A stretch of 64,000 nucleotides of DNA from Dipteronia dyeriana (Eukaryota; Streptophyta; Magnoliopsida; Sapindales; Sapindaceae). The stretch lies in the NCBI GenBank assembly GCA_032871835.1, contig CM065297.1, positions 72,093,253 to 72,157,252 of the forward strand. Direction: 5' to 3'. This document shows positions 46,096 to 58,103 of the stretch, in pieces. Position 1 is the first letter of the stretch. Each line of letters begins with the position of its first letter. Made by a program: the position numbers and the translations under genes. Under the pieces are notes generated by a model that saw nothing but the letters and a program-made list of their open reading frames with translations, searched no databases and was not told where the DNA came from.

Positions 46096-46819
46096 TTTAA
46101 GGAAAAAACCACGTGCAGCGGATGCGTGAGAAAATTAGAAAATCAAGGTTTACGTATATATATAAAAAATCATTTTAATAACAAGAACATTAACCCTAGA
46201 TTAATTGATGTATATAAAAAGTATCGTACATTTTTTTTTCCTGACGACTGAACTAGCGTCGAATTGAATCCACAAGATCTTCCAATCCAATCACGAACAT
46301 GAATCACCTATGAGTGTGGGCTCCCTCTCTTTAAATTGTATACTTGAGAATGGAAACAAACAAAATCTTCTTCTTTGTTAGTCACAATAATCCTCCAAGA
46401 GAAAAACCAAGAACGTCCGGTCACTTTTGAATTATCAACCAATTTGATTGAAACTCGCATGAACCTTGATTCGATGTTGTACACAAAACCCTTTTGATGC
46501 AAATGATACTAGTGTACTATCGAAAACAAAAACGTTTTCTCTTTTCTCTATGCTTGGCCGAATTCTTCACACAATGAGTTGGATGAAGTTTTTTTTTATA
46601 ACAATAAAAAAAACAAATAAAAAACAACTTATCGCACCAAAAACTAAGGCTTGGTCAAAATTTACAAGTAGTATATATAGGAGGCTAAATCCTCTCCTAA
46701 TAAGGATTTACTTGGTGGTTAAGAGTCCTTTCCTCAGGTAGATTAACTTTGTGGTTAAGAATCCTTTTCTAAAAAGAATTATATCCTACACCAAGACTCC
46801 TAATCCAACTCAATAGTGT
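46096..46819 (-). mobile_element. R4: partial Copia-type long LTR
   Basis: Matches R3 43305 to about 44248 with internal gaps (CCAATCCAATCACGAAC, AACGTCCGGTCACTT, CACCAAGACTCCTAATCC). It is in the same orientation as R3. The right edge abuts the LTR terminus of T5. Confidence 0.82.
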
Positions 46820-47935
46820 TGTTAACGGGGAAATTTACTCAAGATGATAAATTCCCACTAACACCCTCGAGACCACTACCACGAAGATGGTCCCCGGGGT
46901 TGGTACCTTTGAAACCTAACCTGTATAGATACAAATGAATGTTTGTATAACAATAACAAGTGGGGACTGTAGTATTGGTTACTCGTGGTATACAAAATTC
47001 CCTCTAATACACTTACTATCTCTCTACAACGTAGGAATATGGTGACTTCGTACTAGTCGAATAGTGGATATGACGGTGGCTGTGTTCTGTTCACAGAATT
47101 TTTAGGCCCGACCTGCTTCTCTTTTTTAGGTATATTTATATACCATCGAATAAATTTGAATGGGTGTATCTCCAGCCTTGATTCTCTAAACTTATTCCCC
47201 CCTTATTGGGCCGGATCCTCTGTTTCAAAGTAGTTGACTCTGAGTAAATAGTAGAAACGATGATACTGTTGATGAAAATAAGTTTACTTCCTTTTTGGAA
47301 TCAAACTCTTGACTTGCGTGTAAATGTTGGTTGTTACGTAGATATATTCTTGTGCATACTTACGGTATGATTCTTCATGGAGGTTGTTGAGCTAGCCATT
47401 CATATTTTTCATAGAACGAGGTAGATCTATGCTTTGGTTCCATTTACGAAGGCTTGGAATGGACCTCCTAGAAGTCATTCCTATGAGGTAACATGGATCT
47501 GATTCATTTAGAGGCCTTTTTCCTTCTCGTATCGTGGAGGGGACAGCGGGATCCTTGAGAGGTTAGTGGGCTTCTTGTTCAGGCCATGAATTAAGTTTGA
47601 CCTCTAAAAGCCTTAACCCGGAGAGGGCTTGCTTTGCCTGTTGGGCTTCTTTCGAATATTTCTTGAGCTTGGCGACCCCCTTGGCTTTCACGGGGTTGTT
47701 AAGGAAATCGACCCCAGGAACTGAGGTTCCCAAGTAGGTGGCCTCGAGAAGCCCGGACTCTAGTGTTCGCGTAGGGGCACTACTCGGTCGTTCCTAGCTT
47801 CTTCCCTGATAGTTCTGAAGCCCAGCGATCCCTCTATACTTCTGCGGGGTAGTTTTATGGTACATCCAGGGATTCACGAATGTCAACTTTGGGCTTCGAT
47901 TTGGGCTGGAAGAGTGGAAAATTTCTCTATTAATA
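46820..47935 (-). mobile_element. T5 3' LTR
   Basis: Plus-strand ends TGTTAACGGGG at 46820 and ATTAATA at 47935 (family TTAACA). 1116 bp; a gap of about 25 bp just inside its inner end removes the CCCCTAGCCAAATTT wording of other copies. A TATA stretch is at about 47131-47142 on the minus strand. Confidence 0.87.
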
Positions 47936-48183
47936 GAAGTCCCCTCTAACTTGAACACCGGAGGTAGAGTTGGGTTGGAGTCAGATTCCTTGTTTAATTG
48001 GAAAAATTTTCCGTTACGAGATAATTACTGAGAATCTTGAATGAAATCTTCTCATTAATTGCCCAAATGATGTGTCGAACTTGAATTGGTGTGTTCTTCG
48101 AGGAAAACTGACTGAATTAGAGCTATCTCTTTGGCTCGAAGTGATCTTCTCGAGGATATCGCAAATGTCATTACACCCATAAC

Positions 48184-48194
48184 CTCTATTTAAA
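48184..48194 (+). promoter_or_regulatory. T5 antisense-gene TATA-like box
   Basis: CTCTATTTAAA, 119 bp upstream of the antisense-gene ATG at 48313. Confidence 0.55.
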
Positions 48195-48312
48195 TTCTAA
48201 CTCATTGCCCATTTCTTAACACTTTTTCTCGATTTAGAATTTAAAGATTTCTTCCCTCTTGCTACCCTCTATCGGTTTCCCTTTCTTTTCAATCCTTAAA
48301 ACCTGTTCTACC

Positions 48313-50815
48313 ATGTCGAAGGCCAATCATGATTCCATTGACTCCCTTTTTGAATGCATAGAGGTCTTAAGTCTCGCCTGGGCAGGGATGACTCTCCTCC
48401 ATCCCCGCAATGTCATCGATCGAACCGGAATGTAGCCATCGAGACTGGGTTATCTAACCAACTAGACAATCCTCTGAACTTGGTCGATGAGGACTCCGGT
48501 GAAAAGAATTATGTCAGTGTCGCTGGAGTGGACCAGGTCACAGTCGTCGGTCATTTCCTGGAGAGACACCCTCCATATGACTTCAGGGTAATTCCAGATT
48601 ATACTGTTGACCCAAAGTCAATCAACCACTTAAGGACCAAATACAACATCCATGACACCGTCTCTTTCACAGTCACCCATATAAATTATGATATCTTTAG
48701 CCTACCCAAAGGCGTACTCCCCATCCATGTTGCAGCCTTCGAGAAAGGGTTAAGGTTCCCTCTTCATCCCACCCTTCAACGGGCTCTCAATGCCCTTCAA
48801 CTGTCTCCCCTTAAACTAACACCCGACTTCTGGAGGCACCTGATTTGCTTCCTTGTGCTGTGGATGGAGGAATGCGAGCTAAGCAAGGTCACCCGAGAAC
48901 CTGGGGTGGAAGAACTGGCCTACCTTTTTCAGATCGGGAGATTGTCTAGAGGTCCCCTGGGTCAGTTATATGTGAAGACCAAACACAAGCTTAATTTTAC
49001 CATCCCGACACTTCAAGAAAAGACCCTGCTTGAAAGGAAAAGTGGATAAAAGAGGGGGAAATTGGGGAAGCTCTGTATTCATCAGTAGGCATTAGTTCAC
49101 GGTTCTCACCGCCTTCAGCGACAAACTCTCTTGGGATCGAGATTCACTACCTGTTGAATCCAAGGTTGTACTAAAGGCTATCCTCACCAGGAATTACTTG
49201 AACCTGAGGTTTCCAACTGCTGATACCTTCGATCCCTTCAGGGTGAATAAATTTGTGTGGATCTCCGATGCTACTCCTCGTAAGTAATCCTAATTCATTA
49301 TGCTTTGTTCTATTTGCTAGCTTGCTTCTAACATCTCTTCTTTCTTTTTTCTTTTTTTTTAATAGTTTTGTTGTTGCTCTAGCTTCTTGTGAAGCCCGAC
49401 AAGGTCAGACCCCCCTCCATCCAGGTCATCCCCGGGAACCTTCTTGGCTACCTTGGTGAAAGGGGGGCCAATCCATATGGTCGTTGATTCGCCTGCTCCT
49501 ACTTCATCGCCTTCCCAGATGAGATCTAAAATGGCTATTCTCGCATCTTGGGCAGCTAAGGCTCTAAATCGATGAGGGCCTATTTCCCAAGCCACTAATA
49601 TATCCACCTCTTCCCCTTCACCAACGGCTCCCGCTACAACTGCTGCTTTTATAGTTACATTACCCACTCCTTCCGCTGATCAAGCTACATCCCGGGCAGT
49701 TCAGGCTTCAAGGGATCTCGAGGTTGGTATTCCTGAGATTCCCCTTCTCGCCCCCACCATCGGTCAGGCTCGGATGGCCAGGATAAGGTTTAAAAGTAGT
49801 TTGTTGCTTCTTGCCTGGGTGGCGGGCTCTCTAGGATGGCTTCGATGTCTGTGGATTTTCTAGTTACCAAGGGGTTTGCCCTCCAGGCTAAGGTAGTCAA
49901 CGCCTTTGTTTCCTATGATTGTGAGCTTTGATTGCTTTCGAACCTTTGTTTCACGCTTTGCAGGCTTTCAAGTTCAACGTAGTAATGGGACATCGGGTAT
50001 CCTTTCTCAGAGATCGGGCAGCTAGAGCTAAAGCTAAGGCTTAGTGGGCCATGGGATTGCTAGCGCGGGCTCAATCCTTTATCCAGGAGATGACTTCCAT
50101 CCAGAGGGGAATGGAAAGGCAATTGGATGAGCTTCGGTGCAACGACGAGAGACTGAAGCGTTCTTTTGACCAAGAAACTCTTCGGTCTATGCGATGAGCC
50201 AGCCTTCGAGATGATTGGAAGGAAGAAGCAAAGGTGTTATATGTTGAGAATCATGCTTTTCAAGCCCAAGTTGCCAAGCTTCAGGCTGAGGTGGATTCCT
50301 CCTTCAGCGAGGGATACTTATACTCCTCCTACTAAGTCGCTAAGGCCCTCCCCTCGCCCTTCGACCTGCCAATTATTGCTAACTAGGATAGGGAGGAGAT
50401 ATTGGCCAAGGTCACAGAGATGTCTCACCCCTTAGGTGATGACCTGGATTCCTCTAATGTGGCCGAAGCTGGGAAGTAACCAGCTGGGTCAGACCTTCTT
50501 CCTCTTCCTCCTTCTCTTCCTTATCCTCCTGTCTTCCCAACATCAGGTCCCCAAGAATCCTCGATGGGGGTTCTACCCATGGTACCAGAAGGAGATCTTG
50601 CAGAAGCCATGGGTCCCTCTAAGATGCCTTTAAAAGAGGAGCCAGCAGCGGGGGAAATTATGCCAGAGTCAATGGCCAACCTTCTTGATGTGGTCATACC
50701 TCCTGAGGTCATAACGGTGGTCAATAAGGTCGTGGAGAAGGATCCTGCTGATCACCAGGCAATCGCTGGGCACCCTCAAGAAGAGGTGGAAGAGGCAGTT
50801 ATCCAGAATGAGTGA
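48313..50815 (+). pseudogene. T5 antisense gene (aORF), best-preserved copy, two introns
   Basis: Exon 1 (48313-49279): ATG in CCATGTCG, early frameshift, then a 231-codon open stretch (48354-49049) with the full domain: NPLNLVDEDSGE, YDFRVIPDYTVDP, INYDIFSLPKGVLPIHVAAF, LTPDFWRHLICFLVLW and EELAYLFQIGRLSRGP. This resembles Transposase_28 (PF04195). Intron 1 (49280-49382, 103 bp) is GTAAGT...GCTCTAG. Exon 2 is 49383-49892. Intron 2 (49893-49963, 71 bp) is GTAGTC...CTTTGCAG and contains an in-frame TGA if retained. Exon 3 (49964-50815): GHRVSFLRDRAARAKAKA, a coiled coil around DELRCNDERLKRSFDQE, an EGYLYSSY block, a Pro-rich linker and an acidic end. A few stops remain. Confidence 0.82.
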
Positions 50816-51459
50816 CCACCCAAAAAAGGAGCAGGGGGTGAGGTTCATCCGGAATAAGGGGAAGTTGGAGGAGACTAGTAGGATGCAGAAGCTTGAGTAC
50901 ACCTTCTTGTAGCTCGCTCTGAATGCTCAGAAAGGGGGGTGGGCACCCCATCTTAATCATGCTTGATCATCATCGTCACTCTTTTTTTTTTTTGCTTAGT
51001 AGCCTGGCAACCAGGGGTTGGGCTCTCTATTTGATTGTTGTAGCCTTACCGAGGGACAGGCTCCCCAACTCGTTAACGAAATTTAAACTTTAGGTCTGAT
51101 TCAAAATTTGATTAGCATGTACTTGTTTCATTTTGATTTCCATCTAAGTTCAGCTTCTACAGCAGCCAGATTTAGCTTCGGGAAAGTAACAAGATAGAAA
51201 AACTGTTTAAGTGTGAAAGCAAATAGCGAACTCGGGCTTTCCGACTTCGACAGAGACTTATAGCTCAATGACATCAATGAATAGTCCCCTTGTTTGGTAA
51301 TAGACCAGTCCGCACCTGTCACAGTAAGTAACCTCATGTTCATGGAAAATCTAGACACTAGTATTAACTGAGACATTAGAGTTAAAGCAAAAAAGCCCTC
51401 CATCCTCGAGCCCCTCTAGGGGGTTATAGCCCAAATGAGGTATCAAGTAGAGAACTTTC
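50816..51459. other. T5 spacer up to the C1 insertion
   Basis: Homologous to the spacer of T1 (4671-5216), including GGGGTGGGCACCCC at about 50938. No gene seen. The last five bases, CTTTC (51455-51459), are the left copy of the C1 target-site duplication. Confidence 0.6.
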
Positions 51460-53741
51460 TGTTAAGTCCTAAGGGAGATTGTTAGGTCCTAGATTTGTGT
51501 TGGCTTGATTCCATAACAAAACTTCATTTCTTTGTAATGCTCAGTTGCTTAAGTGGTTCGTGATGATAAGAGCTCCAAGGAAGAAAAGCAACTTCTCATG
51601 ATGCAAAGTTCGTCATCAAGAGGATTGGTACTATTCTTGGATGCTAAGGTATCGAGATCCTTCTTTCTCTTGCAAGGCGTAAGCGCACACACACACAATT
51701 CATTCATATGTGTCCCTGCTTTGATGTGCATCATTATATGCGCATATACACACAATTCATATATTTGTGTCCCTACATCATAGCACATCATTTGGTATAA
51801 CACTTTCACACACTTGAAGTTGAATGCTCATGCATTTGTATGAAAGTAGCATGTTTTGGATAATGCTTGATTGGAGACTATCTCTATGTAGTTTGCATTC
51901 TTGTGTGAAATATGTTTGTTTGTTTATATGTTTGTATAACATGGATCTTGAACTTGATTTTAGTTCATGATTGAGTTCCGGTCACTTCGGTTACTCATTC
52001 TATTGATTTCAAGTTCTAAGTCAAAAGATACTACACTTTCAACTCATGTTGCATACATTGTCTTTGTTTTCGTATATCGAGTCTAATTATTATTTTTTGG
52101 GTTTAGTATCTTATATGTCTATGTCCGTGAGGGAGTCCCAGTTCATAATCTTCAAACGGATTCAAATTCAGAGTTTGGAGGTCAAAGAACGGTCGAAGTA
52201 TGCGAGGAGAGCGCAAGGGGTGATGTGCGATGGCTTAAGCCATCAACATGCACCAACCCGAGATGGCGCATGGCCATCTCGTCCCCAAGAGTGTTCTGCC
52301 ACAAGATGGCCAAGCGCCATCTCGGGGAGACACTAATGAAGGAGGGTGTTTTTGTCATTTTGTCTTTTCACTCTTTAAAACCTCTCATTCCCTCTCATTT
52401 CATAAGATAAGAACAAGTTGAGAAATTAAAGAACAAGTGCAGAATATTTCTCTCAACATTTTGATTTTTGTTTTTGTGATAACTTCTTAATTTCTACTCC
52501 GAATCACTTGAGTCAAAAACCGTTTTCGAGTTTATTGAAGATTTCTACAAACCCCAAGCATTTCCAGAACCAAAGGATGTCTACATTTTTTTTGTGATTT
52601 GAACTTCAGTTCGTGATTGCATCCTTGTTGGTAAAATCATCTTCTTCTTAGTTTTCTTCTTAGATCTTCTTATTGATTGATGTTATTTGATTAAGAAGCA
52701 TGACTAGGATGATTTTAATATCATTTTTTGGTTTGTTGATTTGATTTTCAAGTTTAGCTAGATTTGTGATATATTGAATGATTTGTGCTAAACTTGATAA
52801 ACATGAAATTTTTCTAGAAATCCTTTGTTTTTATGCTTGATTGATTGTTTCTAGATCTAATTTCACTTTTTTAAGAACTATGTTTTGTTTCAATTGATGT
52901 CTATATTTTCATATCTATGTTCTAAGTTAATAACATGCTTAAGTTGTCTAGATGCATTTGTGATTGATCTTTGAAAGCATAATCTAGTCATCTAGTTGCA
53001 TGTCCATAGAATTTGTTGATCATCATTTTCTATGTTGAGTGCTTGTTTGCGTTTTGCATTCATGATCACTTAGATGCCTTGTGAAGAGGTAGAAAGTCTC
53101 ATATCTTAGAGTGATTCTTTGATTTGAGCAATGGTAAGTCTTAGCTAGAGTCGGGAGGACTTGGATAGCTAAGCAAGTGGAAGTCTCGACAAGAGGTGTG
53201 AAACCTCGGTTTGTTGAGAAAGGAAGTCTTGGAAAGAGGTGTGAAACCTCGGTTTGTTGAGCAAGGAAGTCTTGGCAAGAGGTGTGAAACCTCGGATTGT
53301 CAAGCAAGGAAGTCTTGGCTAGAGGTGTGAAGCCTTGGATAGTCAAGCAAGAAGTCTTGCCTAAGGTCAGGAGGATCCGGATAGGTGAGCAAGAAAGCGT
53401 CCTAGAGACAAAGGGTATTGGATAGGAAGTCAGGTTAGTAGATCACTAGGTTCAAGATAGAGTAAGAATGAGAGCTCGTAGAGCATGTGTGATTGATTGA
53501 GTGTGTAACTCTATTTGAAATAGTGGATTTGCTTTTGCCGGTAGTTATGGTATCATCCCGTGGATGTTTCCTCTTTGGAGGTTTTACCACGTAAATATTA
53601 TGTGTCTTTGTTTGCAATTTTATTAAGCATTGTTAGAATTGCATTGTTTTCAAAAGAAGACAAAAATTGGAGCATATACCTATTCACCCCCCCCCCCCCC
53701 CCTCTAGGTATATTCACACTATAAAGATAAAGGGAATTTCA
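51460..53741 (+). mobile_element. C1 5' LTR (Copia, SIRE/Maximus-like)
   Basis: Starts TGTTAAGTCC and ends GGGAATTTCA at 53741, 2282 bp. It aligns along its length with 59578-61818 with only scattered differences. Contains an ACACACAC tract near 51690, a four-unit 43-bp array and a C16 run at 53687-53702. The start shows an internal duplication of TTGTTAGGTCCTA, present in both LTRs. Flanking duplication: CTTTC left, CTGTC right (61819-61823). Confidence 0.93.
53180..53351 (+). repeat. 43-bp tandem array in C1 5' LTR, 4 units
   Basis: Units begin GAAGTCTTGG at 53180, 53223, 53266 and 53309 and share AGAGGTGTGAAACCTCGG. The other LTR has three units. Confidence 0.95.
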
Positions 53742-53743
53742 AT

Positions 53744-53755
53744 TGGTATCAAAGC
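53744..53755 (+). other. C1 primer-binding site
   Basis: TGGTATCAAAGC, two bases after the LTR end, one base different from the usual plant Copia TGGTATCAGAGC complementary to initiator tRNA-Met. Confidence 0.85.
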
Positions 53756-53818
53756 CGGTGTCTAGACGCACTTAGATAGATCTTTTTTGTAGTGTTTGTT
53801 ATCTTCATTTGTTTCATC

Positions 53819-54640
53819 ATGATTAAAGAAATGTATTCTTTTGTGGCTTCTTTTGTTGAAGGTGAGTCTATTGACTTAGATGATTAAAAGATCAAAGATC
53901 TTGTTCAAGAAAATGAAAGGATCTCTAAGATCAATAAGTTTCTCACTAAGAAGTTAGAAAATCATGATTGTAGCTCAAAATGTGTTATTGATCTTAATGA
54001 CAAAATTCTTAATCTTAAGAAAAACTTGATTGATAGCAATGATAGATTAAGTATTTTGAAGCATGAAATTGAGCAAAGAGATGAATCTCTTAATCGTGCT
54101 AGGAGAATTGAAAATGTGCTTAGAGCAAAACTAAATGAGCATGAGAATCAAGAGAAAGTGCTTAATGACAAACTTAATGAGGCTAAAGAGATGATTAACA
54201 AGATGTTATCTAGCTCTAACAAAGTGAAAGCTCTCATTAAGGTTGGAAAGCCTTCAAGCGACAAAAGCGGTTTAGGATATGTTAATGAAAAATCAACTTC
54301 TTCATCTAACAAATCTACTTTTGTCAAAGCTTGTAGCAATTTAAGTGTAGGTACACTCTCTAACGGTAAAGCCATGAATGCTACCGGAGGTTCCTCAACA
54401 TCATCAATGAAAGTCAAAGAAAAGACTCAACAATGCCAAAGACAAGCCACATCATCATCAAATGCAAAAGGCAAAACATCTAGTGTTGCACGCCAAAGAG
54501 GTAAAAATGTGAGAAAGCAAAATGAGTTCAATGCTCAAGAAAATGGTAAACTTCTCAAATTCATACCTATTTGTCATTATTGCAACATGGTATGAATACT
54601 TTCATAAATGTAGAATTGCCAATGATTTGCATGATATGTC
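53819..54640 (+). pseudogene. C1 gag remnant
   Basis: The gag starts at the ATG at 53819, only 78 bp after the LTR, has a TAA at 53885, then runs open to 54595. It is mostly Lys/Glu/Asn-rich helix (53890-54240) and a Ser/Lys-rich linker. It then enters the zinc knuckle CHYCNM (about 54575), where a frameshift breaks it before FHKC. The globular N-terminal gag domain expected in this lineage (several hundred residues) is missing, so this element could not make its own particles. Confidence 0.8.
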
Positions 54641-54645
54641 TTTGA

Positions 54646-56725
54646 ATGGTCCTAGGCAATCATCCATGTATGGATCTAGAATTAGACCTAAGAAGACCTT
54701 GGAAAAGCATGTTGAGAATGAAAGTTGATAATGCTTTGTTGGATTTGTTTGAAAATGTGACTAATGGAGTCAATGTGCCTAAAAACAAGTCAAAGCATGT
54801 TAATAAAAGTAGGAATGAGAAACTTGTCAAGAAAGTTTGGGTCAAGAAAAACACAACACAATGTTTGGTTGCACAATATTCTTTAAGAGCTAATTCATCC
54901 TATTGTTGGTACCTAGATAGCGGTTGCTCTAGGAATATGATCGGTAACAAGGAATTCTTTAAGAATCTTGTTATGAATGATGGTGGATGGGTTACATTTG
55001 GTGATGGCGGATGGGTTACATTTGGTGATGGCACCAAAAAGCAAGTTCTAGGCAAGGGAACAATTTGTATCCCCGGATTGCCTAAACTTCGTGACACCCT
55101 GTATGTAGATGGTCTACAAGCTAATCTAATAAGCATCACTCACTTGTGTGAAATTTGTAAAGAAGTTAGCTTTAACAAGGATGTGTGCACAATAATTGAT
55201 AAAAAGGGCAAAATTGTTTTGAAAGTCAAAAGGTCTTCGAATAATTGCTATTGTTTAGAGGTTGATCCACTAACATGTAATATGGCACATGAGTGCAACA
55301 AGCTTGAATTATGGCATGTAAGATTGGGCCACATGAATTATAAAGATTTAAAGAAGCTTGAGAAATATAACATTGTCAGAGGTCTTCCTATTCTTGGTAA
55401 AAATCTTGATGGTGTTTGTTAACCTTGTCAATTAGGTAAACAAACAAAAGTGTCTCATAAAAAGAACACTAATTTTGCTACCAAGAAGCCCTTAGAACTT
55501 GTGCATATGAACCTAATGAGACCAATTCAAACCGAAATCATAAATGACAAGAAATACATTTTTGTATGTGTTGATGATTTTTCTCGGTTTGCTTGGGTAT
55601 ATTTTCTCGGAGACAAGACCGAAACTTTTGGGAGTGAATTAAGAAAAGTTCAAAATATGTCGCATTAGGAGTGATCATGGAATTAAGAAAAGTTCAAAAT
55701 ATGTCGCATTAAGAGTGATCTCGGTTTGCTTGAGTATATTTTCTTAGAGACAAGTTCAAAATAAAAAAGGTCTTGGAATTAAGAAACTATGTCGCATTAG
55801 GAGTGATCATCGGAATAAATTTGAAAATGCTAGATTTAGTGAGTTTTGTGATGATTATGGGATTTCACATGAGTTCTTGGCTCCTAGAACTCCTCAACAA
55901 AATGGTATTGTTGAGAGGAAGAATCGTGTCTTGCAAGAGATTGCTAGGGTCATGCTCAATAGCAAGAAAGTCCCTAGAAATCTTTGGGCCGAAGCGGTCA
56001 ATACCGCATGTTATATCAATAATAGAGTTTTTAGAAGGCCTGGCACAAAACAAACCTTCTATGAACTTTGGAAGGGCAAGTAGCCCAATGTGAGTTACTT
56101 CCACACTTTTGGGAGTAACTGTTTTATTTTTATTGATAGAGATCACTTAGGAAAGTTTGATGCTAAAAGTGATATTGGTCTATTTCTTGGGTATGCTAAT
56201 AATAGTCGTGCATATAGAGTGTTCAACTTGAAAACTAAGACTATTAGGGAGTCTATTAATGTGAAAACAGATGATCTTAGCATACTTGATTTGTGTGATA
56301 ATCATGGTGTCAATGAACCTAAAGAACATTTGTTGAATGACACTAAAGCACCTATTGATGTGACTAGTTATGATGAAAGTGAATCTAGTCATAATGATGA
56401 TAATGGTAGTGTTGCTAGAGAAGAAAGTCAAGAGTTAGAAAATGGTTTGAATGATGACCAACAAGATGTTGAAAATTCTAATTCTAGACTTAGGAACATG
56501 CATTACCAACAAGACATCATAGGTGATTTGAATGAAGAGGTTAGAACTAGAAGGCAACTAACTAACCAAATTTCATATGCTTGCTACACTTCTCAAATTG
56601 AGCCCAAGAATATTAATGAAGCAATTATTGATGAATATTGGGTTAATGCCAAGCAAGAAGAACTAAATCAATTTGAGAGGAATGAAGTGTGGTCATTAGT
56701 TCCTAGACAAAAGATATCAATTTGA
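54646..56725 (+). pseudogene. C1 protease and integrase
   Basis: The protease WYLDSGCSRNMIG at about 54907 has its DSG active site intact, then a FGDGTKKQVLGKGT block (with a duplicated GGWVTFGDG unit at 54985-55030). The pre-integrase domain has LELWHVRLGHMNYKDLKKL at 55305. A TAA at 55420 falls in the integrase zinc site. The core first-Asp region FVCVDDFSRFAWVYFL is at about 55560. It is then scrambled by local duplications at 55625-55810. It resumes with TPQQNGIVERKNR (55890, catalytic Glu) and NLWAEAVNTACY. A TAG at 56081 precedes the C-terminal part to 56725. Confidence 0.9.
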
Positions 56726-58103
56726 TTGGTACAAAATGGGTGTTTAGGAATAAGACAGATGAATGTGGCAAGATTGTGAGAAATAAGGCTAGACTAGTGG
56801 CTCAAGGATACACTTAAGTTGAGGGTGTAGACTTTGATGAGACTTTTGCACCCGTTGCACGTCTTGAGTCCATTAGACTTTTGTTGTCCATTGCATGTCT
56901 TAAGAAATTCAAATTGTTTCAAATGGATGTCAAAAGTGTTTTTCTCAATGGATACCTTCAAGAAGAAGTGTATGTTGAACAACCTAAGGGTTTTGTAGAC
57001 CCGTACTCTCCTAATCATGTGTTTAAGTTGAAAAAGGCTCTTTATGGACTTAAGCAAGCCTCTAGAGCTTGGTATGACAGGTTGACTCAATATCTTATTG
57101 ACAACCAATATAGGAGAGGTGGTATTGATAGAACATTATTTGTCAAGCATTATAACAATGACATTTTTGTTGTACAAATATATGTAGATGACATAGTGTT
57201 TGGGTCTACATGTAAAATCAAGGTTGATGATTTTGTGAATGTTATGTCAAGAGAATTTGAAATGAGTATGGTAGGTGAACTCAATTACTTTCTAGGCATG
57301 CAAGTGAAACAATCTAGCAATGGTATCATGTTGTCACAATCTAAGTATGCTAGAAATCTTGTTAAGAAATTTGGCCTTGAAAGTGGAAAAGAATTTGAAA
57401 CACCTATGAGTACAACTTTAAAACTTGACAAAGATGAAAATGGAAAAAATGTTGATCAAAGTCTCTATAGGAGCATGATAGGTAGCCTTCTCTACCTAAC
57501 GGCAAGTAGGCCGGATATTTGTTTTAGTGTAGGTTTGTATGCTAGGTTTCAAGCTAATCCAAAAGAATCTCACTTGAAAGCCGTTAAAAGAATCATTAGG
57601 TATATAAAAGGAACACATAATCTTGGTTTATTGTATTCCTTTGATACTCTTGTTGGCTATTGTGATGCGGATTGGGCGGGAAACATTGATGATCGTAAAA
57701 GCACATTGGGCGGTTGCTTTTACTTGGGGAATAATTTGATTGCTTGGCTATGCAAGAAACAAAATTCCATCTCTCTTTCCTCATCCGAAGCCAAGTACAT
57801 TGCGGCCGGAAGTGCTTGCACACAACTTCTATGGATGAAACAAATTCTCATGGATTATGAGATAAATCAAGGTAAAATGACTCTCTATTGTGATAAAATG
57901 AGTGCCATTAACATCTCTAAAAATCCGGTTCAACACTCACGCACAAAGCATATAGACATTAGGCATTATTTCATTAGAGAACTTGTTGAACATTCAATAG
58001 TAACTCTTGACATATGCCTACTAAGAATCAACTTGCGGACTTGTTCACAAAGCCCTTGGACAAAGAGAGATTTGTATCTCTTAGAAGATCCATTGGCATG
58101 ATT
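56726..58103 (+). pseudogene. C1 reverse transcriptase and RNase H
   Basis: After a one-base shift at about 56720 the RT starts with GTKWVFRNKTDECG and has a TAA near 56816. From 56881 to 58101 it is open for 406 codons: [30 protein letters not shown], catalytic YVDDIVFGS (about 57181), [11 protein letters not shown]. RNase H has YCDADWAG (57658), [17 protein letters not shown] and [15 protein letters not shown]. The C-terminal end is shifted near 58015. Both catalytic Asp of RT are present, but the frame breaks upstream make the whole polyprotein non-functional. Confidence 0.93.

Noticed and set aside
53180..53351. CRISPR-like look of the evenly spaced 43-bp units.
   Set aside because: Units are contiguous with no unique spacers, in a plant LTR.
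53687..53702. The C16 run as a regulatory G-quadruplex.
   Set aside because: A homopolymer that differs between LTRs; could partly be a sequencing artefact, and nothing else supports a function.
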